From positions 1 to 5,429 of the forward strand of contig JALXCS010000207.1 in NCBI GenBank assembly GCA_026990815.1: a stretch of DNA of 5,429 nt. Reading direction: 5' to 3'. Below, in pieces: positions 1 through 5,429 of this stretch. How positions within the stretch are numbered: the first letter of the stretch is position 1; each line of letters opens with the position of its first letter. The stretch comes from Methylomonas sp. Its GTDB lineage: Bacteria; Pseudomonadota; Gammaproteobacteria; Methylococcales; Methylomonadaceae. Under the pieces are notes generated by a model. It was not told where the DNA came from, ran no database searches, and saw only the letters and a list, made by a program, of their open reading frames with translations. Made by a program: the position numbers and the translations under genes.

Positions 1-33
1 GGCTATAACATCATGGGAATAGCGGCTTCCTGA
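1..33 (+). CDS. fabI: 3' end of a probable enoyl-ACP reductase (FabI), partial
   Basis: Only the last ten codons and a TGA stop are inside the window, and they read GYNIMGIAAS. The GYNIMG stretch matches the usual C-terminal segment of FabI, the NADH-dependent enoyl-acyl carrier protein reductase that carries out the last reduction in each fatty acid elongation cycle in the cytoplasm; family members often end in a VDAGYNIMG-type sequence. Position supports the call: in Pseudomonas fabI lies next to ppiD at the end of the clpX-lon-hupB-ppiD cluster, and here the fragment converges on ppiD. A terminator follows 19 bases after the stop. Ten residues are little evidence, so the call rests on motif recall plus gene order. 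Confidence 0.7.
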   Translation, partial: GYNIMGIAAS

Positions 34-52
34 AACTAATTCCTATCAACAT

Positions 53-84
53 AAAAAGGGGGTTTAACTGCCCCTTTTTTTATT
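53..84. terminator. Bidirectional Rho-independent terminator between fabI and ppiD
   Basis: A perfect 9-bp stem, AAAAAGGGG (53-61) with CCCCTTTTT (71-79), encloses a 9-base loop. On the plus strand it runs into seven T (75-81), which suits the rightward fabI-like gene. On the minus strand the same stem ends in five T, which suits ppiD, whose stop codon lies about 20 bases away. A shared terminator is the usual arrangement between convergent genes. Confidence 0.88.
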
Positions 85-103
85 GCGTCAAATTTAGAAA
101 AAT

Positions 104-1969
104 TTACTCTTTTTCTCTTTTAACAATATCCGCATTTTCTTCCAGCGCTTTAATCACTGTGGCATAATCAAGCCGGCCATAAGCTGTTGCCAGATTCTTT
201 TTAATCAAATTACGTTGCTTCTTATCTTCAGGGCTTGGTTTTCCTTCAATAACGGCTAATAAACTCACGACGGCAATACCTCCATTAGGTAGATCAACCA
301 TTCCGACACTTGGTTTATCCGCAAATTGAGGTTTTGCTAGTTTATAGGCAGCCTGCTTAATCAAAACAGGAACCTCAGCATTTTTTCTGCTCAATTCCGG
401 ATATTTTTTGACTTCCAGACCATATTCCCCAGCAATTTTTTCTAAAGATTCTCCTGCAATCAAACGCTGTTTAATGATTTTAGCTGTCGCCAATGCCTGC
501 TGTTTAGCCTTGTCTGCCAACAATGCTTGTTCTACATCAACACGAACTTCCTGCAAAGAGCGCACTGATGCAGGTTTATGATCAACGACTCTTAAAACGA
601 CAATCCTTTCTGAACCTAATTCAATGGGTTCACTATTGTTACCTTTAAGCACTTCCTCTGAAAATGCAGCGTTACGAATGGCTTCTTCTGCAGCTATTCC
701 AGTTCCATTATTACGGGTAAACATCGTGGTTTTTTTAGGTTCTATACCGATGGCTTCTGATGCCGCCTCCAAGCTATCCGGGTTTTCATAACTGACTTCA
801 GTTAAGGTTTCGGATAATTCATAAAAAATACTTTCTGCCTGGGCTCTTTTATAAGCTTTGGCAACATCATTATTAACTTCTTCAAATGGTTTGGTTATTC
901 CTGGCTTTAATTCTGTCACCTTGATTAAATGATAACCAAATGCCGATTTGACTGGCTCCGAAATCTCGCCTTCTTTCAGTTTAGTTGCCGCCTCCTCAAA
1001 TGCGGGCTCCATCGCTCCTACATTGAAAAGCCCCAAGTCTCCGCCTTTGTCTACGGTGAGTGTATCATCAGAAACTTCCTTGGCAACAACAGAAAAGTCT
1101 TCAGCTTGTAATCGTTGCTTGATTTCTTTTGCTTTTTTCAAAGCATCTTCTTCATTGTCATGTTTTTTGAAAGAAACCAAAATATGGCTTATTTTGCGTC
1201 GTTCTTTAGTTGAATAAAGCTCTTTTTGCTCTTCATAAAAAGCCTTTAATTGATCATCTGTTGCTTCAATATCTTTTGCTAAATCATCAAGTGATAAATC
1301 AATATATTCAATAGAAACCTGCTCCTCGGTTTTATATTTATCCTGGTTTTCCTGATAGTAATTGTTAATTTCTTCTTTAGTAGGTTTTTCTGTGACAGGT
1401 TTTAGATTCACTTGTACAAACTGAACATTTCGAAGCTGGTTTTGCAGCGCATAATATTTATCAACATCATAATCTGTTGCAAACCCACTATCCATGATTC
1501 CCTTTTGAAACTGCTCCATCATGATTGCAGTCCGGATTTTTTGTATAAATTGTTCAGAAATCAGATTTTGAGAAGCTAAAAACGTTTTATATTGTTCCTT
1601 TGAAAACTTTCCATCCACCTGAAAAAAAGGCAAATTCTGAATATAGGAACGAACTGTTTTATCAGTTACCGAAAATCCTTTTTCCTGTACATATTGCAAA
1701 AGAACTTCGTCACCAATCAATTTCTTTACTGCTTGCTCCTTAATAATTTCTTCAGGAATACCTCTGCCAGCCAGTTGCTGACTATATTGCTGGTAAGCAC
1801 GATTAACATCACGCTGAAAAAAATCCTTATCGCCAACAGATACCACAGGTGTTTCTTTTCCTACATCCAGATAATTCTGAATTCCCCATAATGCAAATGG
1901 CACTGTAATCGCGATAAGGATGAGCCAGGCAAAAACGCCCTGTGCTTTTTCTCTAATTTTTGTCAGCAT
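104..1969 (-). CDS. ppiD: Membrane-anchored periplasmic peptidyl-prolyl isomerase/chaperone PpiD
   Basis: The product is 621 residues, close to the 623 of E. coli PpiD. PpiD sits at the inner membrane near the Sec translocon and helps newly exported proteins leave it. Residues 1-10 are basic (K4, R6, K8) and are followed by one hydrophobic segment at about 11-30, giving an N-in anchor with the bulk in the periplasm. Residues about 35-180 form the SurA/PpiD-type N-terminal chaperone region. A parvulin domain spans about 258-357, with SHIL (H262), GGDLGLF (309-315), M320, F324 and FGYH (H347). The C-terminal part, about 380-600, is the family's second chaperone region. The ATG at 1969 is preceded by AAGGA (1978-1982) with an 8-base gap, and the membrane segment follows at once, so this start is well supported. 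A terminator upstream at 2088-2121 implies its own promoter. The parvulin active site is more complete than in E. coli PpiD. Confidence 0.96.
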   Translation of the reverse strand: MLTKIREKAQGVFAWLILIAITVPFALWGIQNYLDVGKETPVVSVGDKDFFQRDVNRAYQQYSQQLAGRGIPEEIIKEQAVKKLIGDEVLLQYVQEKGFSVTDKTVRSYIQNLPFFQVDGKFSKEQYKTFLASQNLISEQFIQKIRTAIMMEQFQKGIMDSGFATDYDVDKYYALQNQLRNVQFVQVNLKPVTEKPTKEEINNYYQENQDKYKTEEQVSIEYIDLSLDDLAKDIEATDDQLKAFYEEQKELYSTKERRKISHILVSFKKHDNEEDALKKAKEIKQRLQAEDFSVVAKEVSDDTLTVDKGGDLGLFNVGAMEPAFEEAATKLKEGEISEPVKSAFGYHLIKVTELKPGITKPFEEVNNDVAKAYKRAQAESIFYELSETLTEVSYENPDSLEAASEAIGIEPKKTTMFTRNNGTGIAAEEAIRNAAFSEEVLKGNNSEPIELGSERIVVLRVVDHKPASVRSLQEVRVDVEQALLADKAKQQALATAKIIKQRLIAGESLEKIAGEYGLEVKKYPELSRKNAEVPVLIKQAAYKLAKPQFADKPSVGMVDLPNGGIAVVSLLAVIEGKPSPEDKKQRNLIKKNLATAYGRLDYATVIKALEENADIVKREKE

Positions 1970-2027
1970 AAATTCTTTCCTTCACAACACATTTCAAGCT
2001 AATTCAAAAACAATTTCTTCGGCATTT

Positions 2028-2039
2028 TGTTTGCAAACA
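2028..2039. promoter_or_regulatory. 12-bp perfect palindrome in the ppiD leader, possible operator
   Basis: TGTTTGCAAACA is a perfect inverted repeat lying 59 bases upstream of the ppiD start codon. A perfect 12-bp palindrome in a short leader is compatible with a binding site for a dimeric regulator. I cannot assign it to a known regulator, and in AT-rich DNA such palindromes also occur by chance. Confidence 0.2.
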
Positions 2040-2077
2040 TCTGATTAATCCCTCTATTACCGAAAATGTATATGCAT

Positions 2078-2106
2078 ATCATAACGCAAAAAAAAACCCG
2101 AACCAA
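2078..2106 (-). promoter_or_regulatory. Candidate sigma-70 promoter for ppiD
   Basis: On the minus strand TTGGTT (2101-2106) is followed, after 17 bases, by TATGAT (2078-2083). The -10 box matches the consensus in five of six positions, but the -35 box in only three. Transcription would begin near 2071 and give a leader of about 100 bases. The -35 box lies inside the 3' arm of the preceding terminator. A 10-bp palindrome, ATATGCATAT (2070-2079), overlaps the end of the -10 box and the predicted start. Some promoter is needed here because the terminator isolates ppiD, but this exact placement is a guess. Confidence 0.25.
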
Positions 2107-2121
2107 AAGGCTCGGGGTTTT
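2088..2121 (-). terminator. Rho-independent terminator of the hupB-tRNA unit
   Basis: Read leftward, the arm AACCCCGAGCC pairs with GGTTCGGGTT across a TTTT loop, with one bulged C and one G-U pair, and then runs straight into nine T (2088-2096). It begins 6 bases beyond the encoded CCA end of tRNA-Asp, so it closes the tRNA transcript and separates it from ppiD. Confidence 0.92.
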
Positions 2122-2127
2122 CATGAT

Positions 2128-2204
2128 TGGCGGAGCGGACGGGACTCGAACCCGCGACCCCCGGCGTGACAGGCCGGTATTCTAACCAACTGAACTACCG
2201 CTCC
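2128..2204 (-). tRNA. tRNA-Asp (anticodon GUC)
   Basis: This 77-base gene folds as a full cloverleaf. The 7-bp acceptor stem is GGAGCGG with CCGCTCC, the discriminator base is G, and the 3' CCA is encoded. The anticodon loop is CTGTCAC, with anticodon GTC at 2168-2170 on a CCGGC/GCCGG stem. The T-loop is TTCGAGT. The sequence is very close to E. coli tRNA-Asp, which has the same length. It inserts aspartate at GAU and GAC codons. It lies 8 bases after tRNA-Val and directly before a strong terminator, so it is the last gene of its transcript. Confidence 0.98.
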
Positions 2205-2212
2205 ATAATCTG

Positions 2213-2288
2213 TGGTGGGTGCTGAGGGGATCGAACCCCCGACCCTCGCCTTGTAAGGGCGATGCTCTCCCAGCTGAGCTAAGCACCC
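2213..2288 (-). tRNA. tRNA-Val (anticodon UAC)
   Basis: This 76-base gene folds as a full cloverleaf. The acceptor stem is GGGTGCT with AGCACCC, the discriminator base is A, and CCA is encoded. The anticodon TAC (2253-2255) sits in the loop CTTACAA on a CGCCC/GGGCG stem, and the T-loop is TTCGATC. It reads valine GUN codons, chiefly GUA and GUG. Its 5' end is only 13 bases after the hupB stop codon, with no room for a terminator or a separate promoter outside hupB. It is therefore most likely processed out of a joint hupB-tRNA-Val-tRNA-Asp transcript. Confidence 0.98.
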
Positions 2289-2301
2289 GACTAAAGATTT
2301 A

Positions 2302-2574
2302 CTAGTTTACCGCATCTTTTAAAGATTTGCCAGCTTTAAATGAAGGAATAGTTGCCGCTTTAATTGTTATTTCGGCGCCAGTCTGTGGATTACGACCTTT
2401 ACGCTCTGCTCGTTGCTTGACTGCAAATGTGCCAAAACCAACTAATGCAACAGAATCACCATTTTTTAATGCCTCAGTTACAGCCTCAATAAAACCATCT
2501 AAAGCGCGACCTGCATCGGCTTTCGTTAATTGTGATTTATCTGCAATTGCATCAATAAGCTCCGATTTATTCAT
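2302..2574 (-). CDS. hupB: DNA-binding protein HU-beta
   Basis: The 90-residue product has the standard length of HU, a small histone-like protein that binds and bends DNA as a dimer and helps organise the nucleoid. Helical N-terminal residues 1-38 form the dimer body. GFGTF (46-50) marks the turn into the beta sheet. The DNA-grasping arm (about 53-75) carries RNP at 61-63, whose proline intercalates between base pairs in this family. The C-terminal helix contains SFKAGKSLKDAV. HU-beta is favoured over HU-alpha or IHF because the gene lies just downstream of lon, as in E. coli. The ATG at 2574 has AAGGGG (2581-2586) six bases upstream. It is separated from lon by the lon terminator and about 480 bases, so it should have its own promoter, and it appears to share a transcript with the two tRNAs that follow. 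Confidence 0.97.
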   Translation of the reverse strand: MNKSELIDAIADKSQLTKADAGRALDGFIEAVTEALKNGDSVALVGFGTFAVKQRAERKGRNPQTGAEITIKAATIPSFKAGKSLKDAVN

Positions 2575-2723
2575 GTATTTCCCCTTTTTGAATATAGATG
2601 ATTAGAAATATCCCGCAAGCCACGCGGATCTGACTTAAAGCTAATGTAATGATTGTTAATGTATGATTTTTGTACCAACAAAAACCACTCACTTTATATC
2701 AAGCGCGGTCATCCGGTGTCAAG

Positions 2724-2758
2724 AAAAAACCACCAAAAAGCCTTATTTTAGTGGCTTT
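2724..2758 (-). terminator. Possible second Rho-independent terminator in the lon-hupB gap
   Basis: Read leftward, AAAGCC (2753-2758) and GGCTTT (2737-2742) form a 6-bp stem around a 10-base loop. It is followed by TTTTT, GGTGG and then TTTTTT (2724-2729). An alternative stem, CCAC with GTGG, ends directly at the six-T run. It lies over 200 bases beyond the lon terminator, so it is either a back-up for lon or the end of a separate short transcript. The stem is short, hence moderate confidence. Confidence 0.45.
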
Positions 2759-2772
2759 AGACCATTTATTAG

Positions 2773-2862
2773 TCAATATTTGAAACTTAACATGTTCTTA
2801 ATAATAGAATTGGACCATTTTCCCAAAGGATTATTATTGGACAATAATTCGCTAACTTCCAT
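2773..2862 (-). CDS. Doubtful 29-residue small protein
   Basis: A short frame opens with ATG at 2862, six bases after GAGG (2869-2872), which is a plausible ribosome binding site. It encodes a hydrophilic peptide beginning MEVSELL and ending SFKY, with no membrane segment and no family I recognise. The same frame stays open for about 40 codons upstream without a further ATG, back into the lon terminator, so it could instead be the remnant of a longer gene. In its favour are a promoter-like pair upstream (2905-2933) and a terminator-like hairpin 15 bases after the stop. Against it are its small size and the ease of finding such frames in AT-rich DNA. Confidence 0.15.
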   Translation of the reverse strand: MEVSELLSNNNPLGKWSNSIIKNMLSFKY

Positions 2863-2904
2863 TATCAGCCTCAAAAATTTGGCAAACTTTGTTCCTGAAA
2901 AATC

Positions 2905-2933
2905 ATTATCATCTTGCTCTTTGTTAATAACAA
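2905..2933 (-). promoter_or_regulatory. Candidate sigma-70 promoter inside the lon-hupB gap
   Basis: On the minus strand TTGTTA (2928-2933), a 17-base spacer and GATAAT (2905-2910) match the -35 consensus in four of six and the -10 consensus in five of six positions. A transcript would start near 2898. It could end at the hairpin at 2724-2758 as an RNA of about 170 bases, or continue into hupB. Confidence 0.3.
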
Positions 2934-2962
2934 CAATTCGTTTCCGGTTAAAAACTGTTGCT

Positions 2963-3008
2963 AATAAAAAAACCGAAAACAGTTATTTTGAGTAATTGTT
3001 TTCGGTTT
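2963..3008 (-). terminator. Rho-independent terminator of lon
   Basis: AAACCGAAAACA and TGTTTTCGGTTT (2997-3008 and 2970-2981) form a perfect 12-bp stem. A further 3 bp form inside after one mismatch, and the loop is 7 bases. On the minus strand the stem leads into a run of T broken only by one A (2963-2972). It starts 47 bases after the lon stop codon. The plus-strand side has only TTTATTGTT and no rightward gene ends here. Confidence 0.88.
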
Positions 3009-3055
3009 ATTGTTCATCACTGCACACATTGAAAGCTTAACCTTTGCGTTAGACT

Positions 3056-5429
3056 TTAATGAGCCATCACTTCCCCTTTCTTTCTGGCAGTCGGCTTACC
3101 CTTTTTCTGCCCTGAATCTGAAGTCGATTTTTCTATAGGGGTCGGCATATATTTCAATGCAACCTCCAAAACCTCATCAATCCAATGAACAGGAATAATG
3201 GTTAAGTTTTCTTTAATATTCTCCGGTATTTCAGCCAGATCTTTCTCATTTTCATGGGGTATCAACACCGTAGTTATTCCCCCACGATGAGCAGCGAGCA
3301 ATTTTTCTTTCAAACCACCGATTGGAAGCACTTCGCCTCTCAGGGTTATCTCACCGGTCATAGCAACATCAGAACGAACCGGCACATTAGTCAAAGCTGA
3401 GACAATTGCTGTACACATCGCAATGCCAGCACTTGGCCCATCTTTTGGTGTTGCACCTTCAGGAACATGGATATGAATATCTCTTTCCTGAAACGCCTCA
3501 GGTGGTATCCCTAAAACATCGGCCCTGCTTCTAACAACTGTTACAGCCGCCTCAATTGATTCCTTCATGACATCACCTAACTTACCCGTTGCTGACTGCT
3601 TGCCCTTACCCGGCATAACTGCTGTTTCAATAGTAAGCAATTCACCTCCGACCTCAGTCCATGCCAGACCAGTTACCTGCCCAACACGATCTTCCTCTTC
3701 GGCAATACCATAGCGGAAACGTTTGACACCCAGATATTTTTCAAGATTTTCAGTAGTGACTGCAATTTTCTTTTGCTTTGGATCAAGTAATAAATCTTTG
3801 ACAACCTTACGGCAAATCTTTGAAATTTCTCTCTCCAAACCTCTAACTCCTGCTTCGCGAGTGTAATAACGAATGATGTCGCGTATCACATCCTCTGAAA
3901 TCTCAATTTCATTATCTTTCAAACCATTATTTTTTAGTTGCTTTGGCAACAAATAACGCATGGCTATATTGATTTTTTCATCTTCCGTATACCCAGGCAG
4001 TCGAATAACCTCCATCCTGTCTAGCAAAGCAGATGGAATATTTAAAGTATTAGCCGTTGCCACAAACATTACATCCGACAAATCAAAATCGACTTCAAGG
4101 TAATGATCTGCAAAAGTATGATTTTGCTCAGGATCAAGCACTTCCAATAGAGCTGATGCAGGGTCACCCCTGAAATCAGCAGCCATCTTGTCAATTTCAT
4201 CCAGTAAAAACATTGGGTTGCGGGTTTTAACCTTAGCCAGATTTTGCAGAATCTTACCCGGCATTGAACCAATATAAGTCCGTCTATGGCCACGTATTTC
4301 CGCCTCATCTCTAACACCACCCAGTGCCATTCTGACAAATTTACGATTTGTCGCTCTGGCTATAGATTGCCCTAGAGAAGTCTTCCCTACACCCGGAGGT
4401 CCAACCAAGCATAAAATAGGGCCTTTGAGTTTTTTTACTCTTTGCTGAACCGCTAAATATTCAATTATCCGCTCTTTTACCTTCTCCAGCCCATAATGAT
4501 CTTCTTCAAGTACTTTTTCGGCGACAGCCAGATCATTCCTAACCTTGGTTTTCTTTTTCCAGGGAACACTTACCATCCAGTCAATATAATTACGAACAAC
4601 GGTTGCTTCTGCGGACATTGGTGACATCAACTTGAGCTTGTTCAATTCAGCTTCGGCTTTCGCTTTTGCTTCCTTAGACATGCCAGCTTGTTCGATTTTT
4701 TTCTCCAGCTCTTCAATTTCATTAACGGAGTCTTCCATTTCCCCCAATTCCTTTTGAATAGCTTTCATTTGCTCATTCAGATAGTATTCTCGTTGATTCT
4801 TCTCCATCTGCTGTTTGACTCTTCCACGAATTTTCTTTTCCATTTCCAGCAAATCAACTTCGCCCTCCATTAACGCCATCAAATTCTCAAATCTGGCCTC
4901 CACGCTATCCATTTCCAGCATCACCTGTTTATCCTCAACCTTTAATGCCATGTGTGCAGCCATGGTATCGGCTAAACGACTAGGGTCGTCAATGCCACTC
5001 AGCGAATTTAAAACTTCAGGTGGAATTTTGCTGTTCAGCTTGACATATTGATCAAAAGAATTAATCGCGGTCCGAATTAAAACATCTAATTCCTGCTCAT
5101 TTACCGGCAAACTCTCTTGAATTTCAGCAACTTCCGCAGAATAATAACCATCTGTTTCCAAATAATTTTCTACACGACTGCGATGACTGCCTTCAACTAA
5201 CACTTTTACAGTGCCATCTGGCAATTTCAGCAACTGAAGAATATTTGCCAACGTACCAACTTGATAAAGATCTTTAAATTCTGGATCATCAATGTCCGGC
5301 TCTTTTTGGGCTACCAACAGGATTTGTTTATCGTCCTTCATGGCAACATCTAGCGCTTCAATTGATTTTTCTCTTCCTACAAATAGCGGGATGACCATAT
5401 GTGGATAAACCACAACATCCCTTAATGGC
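3056..5429 (-). CDS. lon: ATP-dependent protease Lon, N-terminus outside the window
   Basis: Lon is a hexameric AAA+ serine protease that unfolds and degrades misfolded and regulatory proteins in the cytoplasm. The frame is open to the right edge; the first visible residues, PLRDVVVYPHM, match E. coli Lon from residue 15, so about 14-15 residues and the true start are missing. The GTG at 5411-5413 is an internal valine codon. Counting from that valine as 1, the substrate-binding N-domain covers about 1-190, with a coiled coil at about 165-260. The AAA+ module has Walker A GPPGVGKT (338-345), Walker B FLLDEID (402-408), sensor-1 N455, arginine finger R466 and sensor-2 R524. The protease domain has catalytic S661 in PKDGPSAG and K704 in GGLKEK. 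These correspond to E. coli K362, E424, N473, R484, R542, S679 and K722, so the enzyme looks fully active. The C-terminus is about 19 residues longer than in E. coli and ends in a lysine-rich tail. In E. coli lon is heat-shock induced; that promoter would lie outside the window. Confidence 0.98.
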   Translation of the reverse strand, partial: PLRDVVVYPHMVIPLFVGREKSIEALDVAMKDDKQILLVAQKEPDIDDPEFKDLYQVGTLANILQLLKLPDGTVKVLVEGSHRSRVENYLETDGYYSAEVAEIQESLPVNEQELDVLIRTAINSFDQYVKLNSKIPPEVLNSLSGIDDPSRLADTMAAHMALKVEDKQVMLEMDSVEARFENLMALMEGEVDLLEMEKKIRGRVKQQMEKNQREYYLNEQMKAIQKELGEMEDSVNEIEELEKKIEQAGMSKEAKAKAEAELNKLKLMSPMSAEATVVRNYIDWMVSVPWKKKTKVRNDLAVAEKVLEEDHYGLEKVKERIIEYLAVQQRVKKLKGPILCLVGPPGVGKTSLGQSIARATNRKFVRMALGGVRDEAEIRGHRRTYIGSMPGKILQNLAKVKTRNPMFLLDEIDKMAADFRGDPASALLEVLDPEQNHTFADHYLEVDFDLSDVMFVATANTLNIPSALLDRMEVIRLPGYTEDEKINIAMRYLLPKQLKNNGLKDNEIEISEDVIRDIIRYYTREAGVRGLEREISKICRKVVKDLLLDPKQKKIAVTTENLEKYLGVKRFRYGIAEEEDRVGQVTGLAWTEVGGELLTIETAVMPGKGKQSATGKLGDVMKESIEAAVTVVRSRADVLGIPPEAFQERDIHIHVPEGATPKDGPSAGIAMCTAIVSALTNVPVRSDVAMTGEITLRGEVLPIGGLKEKLLAAHRGGITTVLIPHENEKDLAEIPENIKENLTIIPVHWIDEVLEVALKYMPTPIEKSTSDSGQKKGKPTARKKGEVMAH

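Larger units (their letters stand above)
2575..2962. other. Long lon-hupB intergenic region upstream of hupB
   Basis: This stretch contains no gene I can establish. Near hupB it holds the ribosome binding site AAGGGG (2581-2586). A possible hupB promoter, TTGCGG (2613-2618), 16 bases, then TATATT (2591-2596), would leave a leader of only about 15 bases. A TTGATA box (2695-2700) further out has no good -10 partner. The core hupB promoter is therefore not confidently located. A perfect inverted repeat, ATTATTG-GA-CAATAAT, lies at 2833-2848. The left-centre part holds a hairpin followed by T-runs, a short reading frame and a promoter-like pair, listed separately. Confidence 0.6.

Noticed and set aside
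929..1217. Two overlapping rightward frames of 60 and 89 codons
   Set aside because: They lie wholly antisense to the parvulin domain of ppiD, which is clearly the coding frame, and resemble no known protein.
2128..2288. tRNA pair as an integration site for a mobile element
   Set aside because: No integrase, no repeat of a tRNA 3' end and no foreign-looking genes are present. Both tRNAs are flanked by conserved housekeeping genes.
2327..2605. 92-codon rightward frame opposite hupB
   Set aside because: It is the mirror of the HU coding sequence, which has full family motifs and a good ribosome binding site.
2611..2630. Small hairpin in the hupB leader (ATCCCGC with GCGGAT)
   Set aside because: The stem is only about six pairs with a bulge, has no T-run, and does not cover the ribosome binding site, so I do not call it a riboswitch or terminator.
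2663..2995. 110-codon rightward frame in the lon-hupB gap
   Set aside because: It has no ribosome binding site I can see, ends inside the lon terminator hairpin, has no recognisable domain, and opposes both neighbours. It looks like chance openness in AT-rich DNA.
4069..5051. Several short frames inside lon on both strands
   Set aside because: They overlap the conserved Lon ATPase and N-domain coding sequence and have no independent support.
5411..5413. GTG as the lon start codon
   Set aside because: The upstream codons read PLRDV in frame and match conserved Lon sequence, so the frame continues past the window edge.

Overview
The window is an AT-rich stretch of a gammaproteobacterial chromosome, and almost all of it is a conserved protein-quality-control neighbourhood. 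Reading left to right, it holds the last ten codons of a rightward gene that looks like fabI, then leftward ppiD, tRNA-Asp(GUC), tRNA-Val(UAC), hupB and lon. Lon runs off the right edge. This order (fabI facing ppiD, then hupB and lon) is the one I know from Pseudomonas and related gammaproteobacteria. Lon, HU-beta and PpiD all have the gammaproteobacterial family form. Low GC argues against Pseudomonas itself, but I cannot name a genus from the sequence alone.

Layout. Positions 1-33 are the fabI tail, followed by a symmetric terminator (53-84) that can serve both fabI and the convergent ppiD. PpiD (104-1969) is a membrane-anchored periplasmic parvulin-type chaperone. A short leader at 1970-2087 separates it from a strong leftward terminator (2088-2121). 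That terminator closes a compact unit of hupB, tRNA-Val and tRNA-Asp (2574 down to 2128), with only 13 bases between the hupB stop codon and the tRNA-Val 5' end and 8 bases between the tRNAs. About 480 bases without an established gene (2575-3055) separate hupB from lon. The lon terminator lies at 2963-3008. The rest of this gap holds a weakly supported set of promoter, short reading frame and second terminator, all on the minus strand. Lon (3056 to the window end) lacks only about 15 N-terminal residues.

How the genes relate. Lon degrades misfolded and regulatory proteins in the cytoplasm, and HU is one of its known substrates in E. coli. PpiD assists newly exported proteins at the periplasmic face of the inner membrane. 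HU compacts DNA. The two terminators and the gaps suggest at least three separate leftward transcripts (lon; hupB with the tRNAs; ppiD) rather than one long operon.

I see no mobile element, CRISPR array, phage gene or clearly new system. The parts most worth a second look are the lon-hupB gap, the joint hupB-tRNA unit and the unusually complete parvulin active site of this PpiD.
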